64,000 bases of DNA from CALJFL01 sp036961205. Its GTDB lineage: Bacteria > Pseudomonadota > Gammaproteobacteria > Pseudomonadales > Halieaceae. The stretch's first letter is position 1. Each line of letters begins with the position of its first letter. Where the stretch lies: the NCBI GenBank assembly GCA_036961205.1, contig JBALVI010000006.1, positions 106,230 to 170,229 on the forward strand, given 5' to 3'. Below the pieces are notes generated by a model. That model ran no database searches and had not been told where the DNA came from. It saw only the letters and a program-made list of their open reading frames with translations. The position numbers and the translations under genes are program-made. This document shows, piece by piece, positions 53,419 through 61,822 of the stretch.

Positions 53419-54459
53419 ATGAAGAAAATACTAATACTATTTCTTGGCCTACTGGTTATTGTCGGCGTTGGCCGCGCGTTACTCAAAGTACCCGCAGTAC
53501 AGGATGCGGCGCTTGAGCGCGGCACGGCAGTTATTGCCAAACGCGGCGCCGTGCCCCTGCCGGAATCAGAAAGCCTCAGGGTCTATGTCTGTGGCAGCGC
53601 ATCGCCGCTGGGAATGGGTCAGGCGCAGGCCTGTATCGCGGTCATAACGCCGGAGCATTTTTACCTGATCGACTCGGGTGCCGGCTCTACTGACAATATC
53701 AATCGCCTGGGGTTGCCCACGGAACGTTTGCAGGGCCTGTTACTCACGCATTTCCACTCCGACCACATAGCGGAAATTTACGAAGTGAACCTCGGCTCCT
53801 GGGTAAGGGGCCGGCCGGCACCATTAACCGTGTATGGCCCTCGCGGCGTTGCCGAAGTGACCGATGCCGTCAATGCGGGCTACAGGCAGGATCGAATTTA
53901 TCGCACGGGTCACCATGGAGAAGACTTGCTACCACCAGCGCTAGGGGTATTGGAACACAAAACGATTGCTCCGGGAGTTATCCTTGAGGATGGGGATCTC
54001 AAGATAAGCGCCTATGTTGCTGAGCATCCCCCCATTCATCCTGCCGTGGGCTATCGTTTTGACTACCGCGGTCGCAGCGTTGTCATTTCCGGCGACAGCA
54101 ACGTAACCGACGAGACGCGGAAGATAGTCGACGGGGCTGATCTATTGCTGCACGACGCGCTATCACTGCCGACGGTAACAGCTCTGTCGGAGGCATTAGG
54201 CGCAGTGGGCCAGTCACGACAATCCAGGATTGTATTTGATGTAATGGACTACCACGCTTCGACGGACTCCCTGATTGAGCTCGGCGAGAAATCGAATGTA
54301 GACATGGTGGCCTTCTATCACCTGGTACCAGTGCCGCCAAATTCTGTCGTGGCAGATGTCTTCATGCGTGGGGCGCCAGACAACTTTCTTCTCACAGAAG
54401 ACCTCATGTGGTTTGAACTGCCCATTAACAGTGACGACATTGTTGTTAATCGTCCCTGA
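53419..54459 (+). CDS. Metallo-beta-lactamase-fold hydrolase (RNase Z-like), exported or anchored
   Basis: 346 residues. An N-terminal signal anchor (MKKILILFLGLLVIVGVGRALL) precedes the MBL domain. The zinc motif is LLLTHFHSDHIAEIYE near residue 110, with a His segment VAEHPPIHPAVGYRFDYRGRSVVISGDSN (GDS near 225), and FYHLVPVP near 295. This most resembles the RNase Z-like branch used for small esters or phosphodiesters. Being outside the cytoplasm, tRNA processing is excluded. It may hydrolyse a lactone or ester made by the neighbouring monooxygenase, which is inference. Confidence 0.87.
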   Translation: MKKILILFLGLLVIVGVGRALLKVPAVQDAALERGTAVIAKRGAVPLPESESLRVYVCGSASPLGMGQAQACIAVITPEHFYLIDSGAGSTDNINRLGLPTERLQGLLLTHFHSDHIAEIYEVNLGSWVRGRPAPLTVYGPRGVAEVTDAVNAGYRQDRIYRTGHHGEDLLPPALGVLEHKTIAPGVILEDGDLKISAYVAEHPPIHPAVGYRFDYRGRSVVISGDSNVTDETRKIVDGADLLLHDALSLPTVTALSEALGAVGQSRQSRIVFDVMDYHASTDSLIELGEKSNVDMVAFYHLVPVPPNSVVADVFMRGAPDNFLLTEDLMWFELPINSDDIVVNRP

Positions 54460-54482
54460 TTCCAATTTGTAGGAGATGACTC

Positions 54483-55523
54483 ATGGCGCATGACGAGCCA
54501 ATTCGATTGGTAGGCGGCACTGGATCGCCCTACACACAAAAAATGGTAGCCCTACTGCGCTACCGGCGGCTGCCTTATGCGGTGAACTGGGGCATTCCGG
54601 CCCAGGCCTGTGAGGCGATGGGCGTGGAGAAACCCAGGCCCATCTTCGAGCCTACCTTCTTTTTTGAAGAGGCGGGAGACACGCAGGCCGTGTGCGACTC
54701 CACACCTATTATCCGGCGCTTGGAGGATACCTACACAGGCCGCTCGGTACTGCCCTGTGACCCAGCTCTGGCCTTTATCGATTATCTGATCGAGGACTTC
54801 GCTGACGAGTGGTGTACCAAGTACATGTTCCATTATCGCTGGCACGCACAGTTAGACGCCGGCAATGCCGGCACCCTGTTACCGCTGAGCATGGACGTCA
54901 GCATGCCGCAGGACGCCCATAAAGAATTCAAACACTTTGTCGAAGACCGCCAGATCAGCCGCCTTTACGTGGTGGGCTCCAATGACACCACAGCACCGGT
55001 GATTGATGCCAGCTATCGGCGCTTTCTTGCCGCCATGGAAAATCATCTAGCGAGCCAGAAGTACATGCTGGGTGACCGCCCCGCCGCCGGAGACTTCGGC
55101 CTCTATGGCCAGTTGAGCCAATTGGTGGGGTACGATCCCACGCCCAGAGCGATTGCCCACGAAGTTTCTCCCCGCACAGTTGCCTGGGTCGATCTCATGC
55201 GCGACCCCAGCGGACTTGAGCCGACAGAGAAAGATTGGGTTAGCCTGGCAGATCAGCCCGAGAGCTTGCGCGGCCTGCTGAAAGAAATTGGCCGCATGTA
55301 TGCCCCCGCGCAACTGGCCAACGCACGCGCCGCTGCAGCAGGAGACAAGACCTGGGCTGCCGAGATAGATGGCGCACCCTGGACCCAGCAGACCTTCCCC
55401 TACCAGGCCAAGTGCCTGCGATGGACCAATGAACGTTATCGCGCCCTCAGTAACGCGGATCGTGCCAGTGTCGATGCCCTGATTGAGGGTACCGGGATCG
55501 AGAACATGCTTTCAGTCGAATAA
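54483..55523 (+). CDS. Glutathione S-transferase family protein
   Basis: 346 residues, longer than a usual GST (about 220). The N-terminal thioredoxin-like part begins IRLVGGTGSPYTQKMVALLRYRRLPYAV with a helix of the glutathione site, followed by STPIIRRLEDTYTGRSVLP near residue 80. The C-terminal half is helical (ENHLASQKYMLGDRPAAGDFGLYGQLSQLV). It follows the MBL hydrolase gene by 23 bases with AGGAGATGA just upstream of its ATG. Role is probably detoxification or a catabolic step in the same pathway. Confidence 0.85.
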   Translation: MAHDEPIRLVGGTGSPYTQKMVALLRYRRLPYAVNWGIPAQACEAMGVEKPRPIFEPTFFFEEAGDTQAVCDSTPIIRRLEDTYTGRSVLPCDPALAFIDYLIEDFADEWCTKYMFHYRWHAQLDAGNAGTLLPLSMDVSMPQDAHKEFKHFVEDRQISRLYVVGSNDTTAPVIDASYRRFLAAMENHLASQKYMLGDRPAAGDFGLYGQLSQLVGYDPTPRAIAHEVSPRTVAWVDLMRDPSGLEPTEKDWVSLADQPESLRGLLKEIGRMYAPAQLANARAAAAGDKTWAAEIDGAPWTQQTFPYQAKCLRWTNERYRALSNADRASVDALIEGTGIENMLSVE

Positions 55524-55595
55524 AGAATCCTAACGCTGAGCAGGCTATCTATGAACCGAAAAAATATTTACCTGGGAATGACTATTGTTGGCACA

Positions 55596-56036
55596 CTAGC
55601 GCGCGGGTATTTTATCGACGCGCACCCACTGTACGGTGCGGCTTATAAAACCGACCCTGCCCTTGATGAGCATCCGGTCGGCCTCGGGTAGAGAAACTTC
55701 CACGTCCTTGTACTCTCCCAGCTTCTCGGCATAGATCTGGCCATGCCACAAACCCTGTTTGGATTTGTCGGCTGCCATATCTTTCAGAATCTTGCGACCC
55801 ACGCGATCAGGGAATTTGTCATTACGAACCACTGTGCCGCCACCCTCCTCCAGCCGGATCTCAATCCAGGCCGCATACTCGGCGTGTTTCCAAATTCCTG
55901 AAATATCTGCGCTGACAGCCAGTGGCGTGAACAGTAAGGCGCAGACTAAAAGACCACGTCGTATAATCGTCCCAGGGCACCCTGCGTGTCCTGAATAAAG
56001 ACGTTGGGAGGCATTGAGCCAGTGTTTTGGCTTCAT
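55596..56036 (-). CDS. DUF2147-domain secreted protein
   Basis: 146 residues with an N-terminal hydrophobic export signal (LLVCALLFTPLAVSA-DI; a later start near GLLV is possible) and the DUF2147 core ISGIWKHAEYAAWIEIRLE, GLWHGQIYAEKLGEY and LIKGRVGFISRTVQWVRV. Function of DUF2147 is unknown; lipocalin-like barrels are assumed. It is the last gene of the sulfatase operon (overlapping it by 4 bases), read on the minus strand. Confidence 0.75.
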   Translation of the reverse strand: MKPKHWLNASQRLYSGHAGCPGTIIRRGLLVCALLFTPLAVSADISGIWKHAEYAAWIEIRLEEGGGTVVRNDKFPDRVGRKILKDMAADKSKQGLWHGQIYAEKLGEYKDVEVSLPEADRMLIKGRVGFISRTVQWVRVDKIPAR

Positions 56037-57877
56037 GGTTTGGGTGTCCTTTTCATTCGACTCTTCATTCGAAAAGCAACATAAAATGGGAGCAACAGCA
56101 GCAGTGTTAGCAAAAACACAATGGTAGCGTCCCGGTACTGCAGCAAGATGTTGGAAAACAACTGTTTTATCTGGGTATAACCCGGCGGCACCGACACCAC
56201 CTTGTTATCGTGACGGTATTGCTCATAACGAGACAACATACGCTGGAAGCGCAGTGCTTGTGATGCGGATATATCTTCTGTCTCGCCCGGATCATCGACG
56301 ATATTGAACAGACGCCATCGACCATCACCAACCGGTGGTTGGTTTGCAACCAGCTTATAGTTGCCCTGAAACAGGACGCCGTGATCGGTCAGTTCATAGC
56401 CGACCGAATCATCGGAACCGTAGACCCGCTCAACCTTACCGGATAGCAGAGGTGTCAGATCACGCCCTGTTATTGGCTGCACGGGTCGACCTGCGTAGCG
56501 TTCTCCAGGTGGAGAAATAGCAGCCAGAGACAGAATTGTGGGAGTGATGTCGGTTGCCCATGCAAATGCCTGTGTCAGTTGTTGCTGGGCGACAGCACGT
56601 TTTCCCGCGATGATCAGCGGCACCCGCATCCCCCCTTCCCCCGCATAAAATTTGTAATACGCCAGGGGGCTCGCAGACGCGCTGGCGAAGCTGGGGCCGA
56701 GTGTGCTGTAGCTGCCCTTAAGGCCCAGGTTTTCGTAGTCAAGGTTGTAACCGAGATTCTCTGGAACCAGACGCCTGGGAAAGGCTCTGGGCTCGGCGGG
56801 GCCGCTGGCCTCGCTGCCGTTGTCTGAAGTAAAAATAAAAATCGTGTTGTCGTATTGCCCGCGCTGCTTGAGGAACTCGATCAGACGACCGATATGGAAA
56901 TCCATAGCCTCAATCATGCCGGCGTAAACCGCCATGCGTTTCGCCTGATAACGCTTGTCGTCTTCACTGAGGGCATCCCATTCGTCTGTCGTTGCCATGC
57001 GCACCATAGGGATATCTGACGGCACGATGCCCAGGGCTACTGCTCGCTCCATGCGCTGCTGGCGCAGCGCGTCCCAACCAGAATCGTACAAACCCATGTA
57101 GCGGTCGATGTATTGCTGAGGAGCCTGCACCGGTGAATGCACGGCCATAAATGGCAGATAGCCGAAAAAAGGTTTGCCGTCTGGCAGATTGCTGTCGATG
57201 AACTCAATCATCTTATCGACCAAAAAACGCGAGGAGTAAAAATCCTCCGGTAGCGTAAACCGCTCTCCATCGGCAAACCAATTGGCCTGATCATAAAGTG
57301 CAATGTAGGGCCGTTGCTCCCAGTTATCGGCGCCTGAATCCATCATTGCCATGGTGCGCGCAAAGCCGCGCCGGCTAGGCCGCTTGTGAGGTTCCATGCC
57401 AAGATGCCATTTACCCGCCATATAGGTGTGGTAACCGGCGTCTTCCAACAAGGTCGCCACGGTCACCACGTCGTCCCCCAACACCCCTTGATAGTTTGCG
57501 TGTACCCGCTGCTGCGGAGCCAGCATTTCGGGAATGTTAGGCACCCCCGCGAGGTGACTGTCTACCCCGGTGAGAAGCATCGCCCTGGCGGGCGCGCAGT
57601 TCGCTGCAGTGTGGTAATTGGTAAAGCGCAAGCCCTGCTCGGCCAGCGCACTCAGGCTTGGCGTATTCACCTCACTGCCGTAAGGCGCAATATCGGTATA
57701 GCCCAGATCATCTGCAAGGATGAACACGATATTGGGACGTACTGTACTTGCCAAGGGCTGCTGCGTTGTATCCACAACAATATCTGTTAGTGATTCGTCC
57801 CCAAACGCCCCGGTACTTACAAAACCGAAACACAGGGCAGAGGCACAAAAAATCTGACGTAAAAAGGGCCGTGTCAC
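56033..57877 (-). CDS. Exported sulfatase with C-terminal membrane anchor
   Basis: 614 residues. The start is GTG at 57877, overlapping the upstream gene stop (GTGA); it leads into a signal sequence (RQIFCASALCFGFVSTGAFG). The domain is type I sulfatase: metal site FILADDLGYTDIAPYG, formylglycine motif C94-A-P-A-R (CxPxR form), GKWHLG, and FTSDNGSEASG near residue 365. After maturation by a formylglycine-generating enzyme it would cleave sulfate esters in the periplasm. A last helix (ATIVFLLTLLLLLPFYVAF) near residue 580-600 and a basic tail would anchor it in the inner membrane. The gene pair with the small membrane protein and the DUF2147 protein suggests a complex. The substrate is unknown. 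Confidence 0.92.
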   Translation of the reverse strand: MTRPFLRQIFCASALCFGFVSTGAFGDESLTDIVVDTTQQPLASTVRPNIVFILADDLGYTDIAPYGSEVNTPSLSALAEQGLRFTNYHTAANCAPARAMLLTGVDSHLAGVPNIPEMLAPQQRVHANYQGVLGDDVVTVATLLEDAGYHTYMAGKWHLGMEPHKRPSRRGFARTMAMMDSGADNWEQRPYIALYDQANWFADGERFTLPEDFYSSRFLVDKMIEFIDSNLPDGKPFFGYLPFMAVHSPVQAPQQYIDRYMGLYDSGWDALRQQRMERAVALGIVPSDIPMVRMATTDEWDALSEDDKRYQAKRMAVYAGMIEAMDFHIGRLIEFLKQRGQYDNTIFIFTSDNGSEASGPAEPRAFPRRLVPENLGYNLDYENLGLKGSYSTLGPSFASASASPLAYYKFYAGEGGMRVPLIIAGKRAVAQQQLTQAFAWATDITPTILSLAAISPPGERYAGRPVQPITGRDLTPLLSGKVERVYGSDDSVGYELTDHGVLFQGNYKLVANQPPVGDGRWRLFNIVDDPGETEDISASQALRFQRMLSRYEQYRHDNKVVSVPPGYTQIKQLFSNILLQYRDATIVFLLTLLLLLPFYVAFRMKSRMKRTPKP

Positions 57878-58272
57878 CCGTTCAAATCTCTTGTGGAAAG
57901 TTCTTGCGGCAAGCGGCGGGATGCAAGCAGCAGAATAATTGCCACCACCACCTCTACCGTGATCTGACTGACCGCAAGGGTGGCATCGTGCAATAGCCAG
58001 GCGACGATTCGACCCAGGGCTGTGATCGCCAGTAACATCATGGGTGGGTAGTACCAACTGCGATGTTCACTAATCAGGGCAATGAGCATGCAGCTGCCCA
58101 GCGTCAGGAAGAAGCCGGCCATGTCGCCGATCTGGGAACTGAGCCCGATACCTTCAGCCAGCGTCAGGCCAAAATCAGGCGCTATTCCCGCGGGCGCCAC
58201 TAGCCAGCGAACTCCCGTGACCACAAAAAGAATCGCTGGTAATAGCACCAACAACTTAAGCACTTTGTTCAA
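57874..58272 (-). CDS. Small four-helix membrane protein (DUF4345-like)
   Basis: 132 residues with four helices (VLKLLVLLPAILFVVTGVRWLVAP, MAGFFLTLGSCMLIALIS, YYPPMMLLAITALGRIVAWLL, SQITVEVVVAIILLLAS). The layout with GVRWLVAP and ALGRIVAWLL resembles DUF4345 proteins, which is a tentative match. Its stop codon overlaps the sulfatase GTG start by 4 bases, so the two are coupled. Confidence 0.6.
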   Translation of the reverse strand: MNKVLKLLVLLPAILFVVTGVRWLVAPAGIAPDFGLTLAEGIGLSSQIGDMAGFFLTLGSCMLIALISEHRSWYYPPMMLLAITALGRIVAWLLHDATLAVSQITVEVVVAIILLLASRRLPQELSTRDLNG

Positions 58273-58290
58273 TGTAATCTCCTTTCAATA

Positions 58291-59145
58291 TTACTGTCCG
58301 CGACCCGCAACCACCTGCATCATTTTGTGCGCAGTTTCGGTGCTGGAGTTCTGGTTTTGCCCGGTGACAAAACGCTTCTCATTATCCACCACGACATGAG
58401 TGGCAAACATATCGCGAAATGCGCTCCGGCTCTCGTAAAGGGCACCGGCCTTGCGCAATTCGGTTTCAGGGTGCTGTGGGGTGATTTCAATATTGAGTTC
58501 TTTAATCTGTTTGTCGCTGACCCCGGTCATGCGACGCCCGGCAATCAGTAAATTGCCATCGCGATCTTTGGCATTGATCAAACCCAACACGCCGTGGCAG
58601 ACGCCGCCGATCACCGGTTTGCTGTCAGCGTAGTAGGCATTGCTGATCTTGTTTGCCAACACGGGAGAATAACCAAGGTCATAGGCCGCGCCCCAACCAC
58701 CGGCCAGGAAGATAATGTCGTAGTCGGTGAAATCAACGTCGTCGATCTTGATCGACTTATCTACCTTAGCTTTAAAAATTGAATCCTGTAGAAAGCGTTC
58801 TGTCTCCGGCGTGGCTGAAATACGCGACAGCGAATCCGGAGCAACCGGAATTTTACCCCCTTTTATACTGGCCACTTCAACCTGCATGCCGCCATCAAGA
58901 AAAACGTAATAGGGATGCGTTAGCTCCGAAGCAACAACTCCGGTAGCGGGACCATCGGTCTCGCCACGAGCGGCAAGCACGTCATGACTGGTGGTAATCA
59001 CCAGGGCGCGCTTAGCTGGCAGTGCAACTGTGGGGCCTTGATACTCAGGGTGCAGACCCGCCTTGTGCAGAATCGTCGGCAACGCCAGGACGAACGTCCC
59101 CGCCAGCACTAGCACGCCGATCAGGCCATAAAACAATTTTTTCAT
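58291..59145 (-). CDS. DJ-1/PfpI-family type 1 amidotransferase-like protein, exported
   Basis: 284 residues. The ATG at 59145 gives a signal anchor (KKLFYGLIGVLVLAGTFVLALPT); an upstream frame is not plausible. The Class I glutamine-amidotransferase-like fold has the nucleophile elbow GGVCHG with C183, a FLAGGWGAAYDLGYSP segment and an acidic residue near AARGETDG. Members act as glyoxalases, proteases, chaperones or hydrolases. This one is exported, which is unusual. It is 18 bases upstream of the DUF4345-like gene in the sulfatase operon. Specific activity unknown. Confidence 0.83.
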   Translation of the reverse strand: MKKLFYGLIGVLVLAGTFVLALPTILHKAGLHPEYQGPTVALPAKRALVITTSHDVLAARGETDGPATGVVASELTHPYYVFLDGGMQVEVASIKGGKIPVAPDSLSRISATPETERFLQDSIFKAKVDKSIKIDDVDFTDYDIIFLAGGWGAAYDLGYSPVLANKISNAYYADSKPVIGGVCHGVLGLINAKDRDGNLLIAGRRMTGVSDKQIKELNIEITPQHPETELRKAGALYESRSAFRDMFATHVVVDNEKRFVTGQNQNSSTETAHKMMQVVAGRGQ

Positions 59146-59287
59146 CGGTAGAATCCCCTTGCACATTGCTAATAGCATTTTGAAAACCCGGAGATTTTAC
59201 GCTTGAGCAGCGAACCCTGAGGAATCTTTTCCGGCCAACCGCTGCCTGCTTTCCTGGCATAACTCGCCCCCGGGAGGGCGGCTCCAT

Positions 59288-60121
59288 TCACGCAGCCTGA
59301 GGAGCTTTCCAGCTCTCGAGCAGGTGTCGATTATCATCGTCCCAGGGGTGAAAATCAGGATCGAAATACGTGAGGTAATCGGCGCGGAATTCGCGCAACA
59401 CACCACCTTTTGCAAACAGAAATTTAAACCCACTTTTCAACGTGGTCCACTTCCAGAGCTTTTTGTCCTTGCGCAGCATATAGGCGGTATTGGCCAGCAG
59501 GTTCCAAAGAAAATGAATGGTGAACATTCGTAAAGTCAGTTTTCTGATCTTATAGTCGCCGCTGACATAGTTGTACACATCCATTGCGACGGACTTATGT
59601 TCCAGTTCTTCGGCAGAGTGCCATTCCCACAAACTTCGCATTTGTGGATCCACCTCGCTAAGCATCCAGCCATTGAGGACTTTGTCGGCAAAAATCGCCG
59701 TAATATGTTCCACACCACAAGTTGCCGCGAGATGACCGACTGGCGACATCTTTTTGTACCCTAATCGAACCATGTTTTTTGTTCTGCCCTCCATTTTTTC
59801 CTGGTTGTAGCCGCGTAAATCACACAAAGCTTTGTTGTATGTACGGTGCTCTCGGGAGTGCATACCCTCTTGACCAAAAAATTGGCTCATCTCTGTTTTG
59901 AGCTTAGGGTCTTTTACTTCATCTTGATAATGACGAACACTGTCTATAAAAAAGCGCTCACCGTCGGGGAAAGTCATACTAAGGGCGTTAAAGAAAGCCG
60001 TTTTAAATGGATCGTTATCCAACCAGTCTTTGGACAACTGCTCGCTGAGCTCAAACTTGATATTCCGAACTTCGAGGTTCATACCCTCAGGCATACGTGA
60101 AGCGCTGGCGATTACTGTCAT
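59288..60121 (-). CDS. Predicted metal-dependent hydrolase (PF10118-type)
   Basis: 277 residues. The family signature is ERFFIDSVRHYQDEVKDPKLKTEMSQFFGQEGMHSREHRTYN near residue 55-85, with Glu/His metal ligands, then VEHITAIFADKVLN and HSAEELEHKSVAMDVYNY (His and Glu near 165-175). This ferritin-like family of about 280 residues has no confirmed function; COG3687 calls it a metal-dependent hydrolase. It has a weak GGAG upstream and stands just apart from the sulfatase group. Confidence 0.82.
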   Translation of the reverse strand: MTVIASASRMPEGMNLEVRNIKFELSEQLSKDWLDNDPFKTAFFNALSMTFPDGERFFIDSVRHYQDEVKDPKLKTEMSQFFGQEGMHSREHRTYNKALCDLRGYNQEKMEGRTKNMVRLGYKKMSPVGHLAATCGVEHITAIFADKVLNGWMLSEVDPQMRSLWEWHSAEELEHKSVAMDVYNYVSGDYKIRKLTLRMFTIHFLWNLLANTAYMLRKDKKLWKWTTLKSGFKFLFAKGGVLREFRADYLTYFDPDFHPWDDDNRHLLESWKAPQAA

Positions 60122-60178
60122 GACTCTTCTCCTAGGCTATTGAAAATAGGCACTTTACTCCGGGAGAACGGGCGTCAA

Positions 60179-60220
60179 GGAATCATATTCGGTCATACAG
60201 GGGGTTATATTCGGCCAAAT
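60179..60220. repeat. Degenerate GGCCGAATATGATTCC motifs
   Basis: GGAATCATATTCGGTC at 60179-60194 differs from the reverse of the arm motif at one base, and ATATTCGGCCAAAT at 60207-60220 is a partial second copy in the same orientation. They lie between the hydrolase and antitoxin genes. Confidence 0.65.
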
Positions 60221-60252
60221 ACTCCCTGGAGAGGGAATCCGTTGGAATATAA

Positions 60253-60340
60253 GGGGAGCATCAGACCACGATTAAATTGTCCCCAGCGCGTTCCATGAGT
60301 CTCTGCCAAAATTAATCGTGGTCTGCCCCCATTTATTCCC
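60253..60340. repeat. Palindromic repeat element, copy A (flanks TA module 1)
   Basis: CAGACCACGATTAA (60262-60275) and TTAATCGTGGTCTG (60312-60325) form a perfect 14-bp inverted repeat around a 36-base core (attgtccccagcgcgttcc...). The same unit occurs in the same orientation at 61146, almost identical base for base. Confidence 0.88.
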
Positions 60341-60343
60341 TCA

Positions 60344-60697
60344 TCAAACATCAACCAAATTAATTTCCAGACGCTTACCAAAAAGGTCTGCAATAGCACC
60401 AAGACTCTTCAGGGTCATGGATGTGTTTTCCGAGTCCAAAATGCGATCTACGGCTCCGCGACTTGTCTCCAAATCACGGGCAAGCTGTGCTTTGGAAATG
60501 TGCCGGGTTTCCATCATCTTCTGAACCTGCCAGGCAATCACGCGTTTCGCCGCCTCGGCTTGCGCCTGATTAAGCACCCCATCTTCCTTAAGCAGATCAT
60601 CCAGACCAGATCCGATCGCTTCATTTGGTTTTTTTACCTTGGCATTTGATTTTGCCGTTACTTTCTTTGCGACTGGCCTTCTCTTTGCAGTAGCCAT
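60344..60697 (-). CDS. XRE-family antitoxin of TA module 1
   Basis: 117 residues. A basic N-terminal extension (KKVTAKSNAKVKKP) precedes an HTH_3-like domain with HISKAQLARDLETSRGAVDRILDSENTSMTLKSL near residues 60-100. It would bind and neutralise the toxin encoded upstream and repress the operon. The toxin stop lies 1 base before this ATG (60697), so the toxin comes first, as in HigBA modules. The repeat element copy A lies just beyond its stop codon. Confidence 0.85.
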   Translation of the reverse strand: MATAKRRPVAKKVTAKSNAKVKKPNEAIGSGLDDLLKEDGVLNQAQAEAAKRVIAWQVQKMMETRHISKAQLARDLETSRGAVDRILDSENTSMTLKSLGAIADLFGKRLEINLVDV

Positions 60698-60698
60698 C

Positions 60699-61064
60699 TT
60701 AGTTTCCTCTATTCACCTCACGCATTCGGTCATCGGCCAGATCAAGGTCGGACTTGGGGGTCTTTTGCGTTTTCTTGATAAACCCATGCAGCAACACCAT
60801 CCTGGCGTCATGCACGGTGAACAACACTCGGGCGATCCTATTGCCCGAAATATTTGAGCGTACCTCCCAAAGCCGATCATAGTTCTTCATCGAACGGACG
60901 AGTGGCATACCGAGAGGCCAGCCGAACTCGACCGTCTTCAGGTCAACGCCCATGATATAGCGATCATCCTTGTCCAGTTGCAACATCCACTCACGGACTG
61001 GCTCCTTGCCGCCAGGTGTCTTGTAGAAAAGGACTTCAATGATTTTGGGGTTCTGCTTCCTCAT
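60699..61064 (-). CDS. RelE/HigB-type toxin of TA module 1 (PF05973-like)
   Basis: 121 residues from the ATG at 61064, a RelE/ParE-fold RNase-type toxin. Core segments are VLFYKTPGGKEPVREWMLQLD, RSMKNYDRLWEVRSNISGNRIARVLFTVHDARMVLLHGFIKKTQKTP (key parts: LWEVRSN, RVLF, LLHGFIKKT). An upstream ATG at 61091 lies inside an operator palindrome and is unlikely. It probably cleaves mRNA on the ribosome. The pair is flanked by direct repeat elements. Confidence 0.85.
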   Translation of the reverse strand: MRKQNPKIIEVLFYKTPGGKEPVREWMLQLDKDDRYIMGVDLKTVEFGWPLGMPLVRSMKNYDRLWEVRSNISGNRIARVLFTVHDARMVLLHGFIKKTQKTPKSDLDLADDRMREVNRGN

Positions 61065-61083
61065 CGTGACATCATGGGCCAAG

Positions 61084-61101
61084 TGTACCATATTTGGTAC
61101 A
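61084..61101. promoter_or_regulatory. Operator palindrome of TA module 1
   Basis: TGTACCA-tatt-TGGTACA is a perfect 7-bp inverted repeat with a 4-base spacer, 20 bases before the toxin start at 61064. It is the likely binding site for the HTH antitoxin. Confidence 0.7.
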
Positions 61102-61145
61102 CCTATTCCGAGCAAAACAATTCATTCACGACCAGAGAGTGTTTC

Positions 61146-61219
61146 GGGGACAGACCACGATTAAATTGTCCCCAGCGCGTCCCATGATCCTCTGCCAAAA
61201 TTAATCGTGGCCTGTCCCC
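61146..61219. repeat. Palindromic repeat element, copy B (flanks TA module 1)
   Basis: GGGGACAGACCACGATTAA (61146-61164) pairs with TTAATCGTGGCCTGTCCCC (61201-61219) over 19 positions with one mismatch. The core and the following ATTTATTC match copy A. Its GGGGACAG/CTGTCCCC ends match the inner hairpin at 46306. Confidence 0.88.
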
Positions 61220-61225
61220 ATTTAT

Positions 61226-61525
61226 TCAGGGCTGGTAGGGACGCACATCCTCGCGAATTTCTGTAGCGCTGTTGATTTCAGCCACACGCAGGTCATAAGC
61301 AGCCTGCAGGTTAAGCCAGCTCTGGGCATCCCCGCCAAATAGTTGAGCCAGGCGCAGAGCTGTATCAGCGGTGACCGAGCGTCTCTCTTTGACAATCTCG
61401 TGAAGCCGGGTCGTCGGCACACGCATACGCTGAGCTAAAGCATTCACACTCATTTCCAGTGGCACCAGATACTCCTCTCGAATTACCTCGCCGGGGTGTA
61501 TCGGTCTCATTTGATTTGAAGCCAT
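61226..61525 (-). CDS. higA: HigA-family antitoxin (TA module 2)
   Basis: 99 residues, the usual HigA length: MRPIHPGEVIREEYLVPLEMSVNALAQRMRVPTTRLHEIVKERRSVTADTALRLAQLFG (HTH region about 25-60; key parts IHPGEVIREE and SVTADTALRLA). It neutralises the HigB toxin encoded 9 bases upstream and represses their promoter. It lies directly beside repeat copy B. Confidence 0.95.
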   Translation of the reverse strand: MASNQMRPIHPGEVIREEYLVPLEMSVNALAQRMRVPTTRLHEIVKERRSVTADTALRLAQLFGGDAQSWLNLQAAYDLRVAEINSATEIREDVRPYQP

Positions 61526-61534
61526 AAGTACATC

Positions 61535-61813
61535 CTAGTGGTAATCCACTATCTCCACGTCATACGCATTGCCGCCGTCAAAACGGAAGCACAGACGCCA
61601 TTGCTGATTTATGCGGATGCTCCACTGCCCCTGTCTGTCGCCGGTTAACCGTTCCAGCCTGTTGCCAGGGGGAGACTTCAGAAACTCCAATGTTTCCGCA
61701 CTGTGAAGCAGAATCAATTTTCTCTCTGCCTGAGCGCGAAACGACCGAAACTTTGACGAGCACAGCCCACCAAACAGGCGCTCTGTGTTCTTGCACCGGA
61801 AGCTTCGAATCAT
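61535..61813 (-). CDS. higB: HigB-family mRNA-interferase toxin (TA module 2)
   Basis: 92 residues of the RelE/HigB fold: MIRSFRCKNTERLF, the middle LEFLKSPPGNRLERLTGDRQGQWSIRINQQWRLCFRF and C-terminal VEIVDYH, which together are a standard HigB profile. It is expected to cleave mRNA at the ribosome. Toxin before antitoxin is the HigBA order. Confidence 0.95.
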   Translation of the reverse strand: MIRSFRCKNTERLFGGLCSSKFRSFRAQAERKLILLHSAETLEFLKSPPGNRLERLTGDRQGQWSIRINQQWRLCFRFDGGNAYDVEIVDYH

Positions 61814-61822
61814 TTGTGAAGG

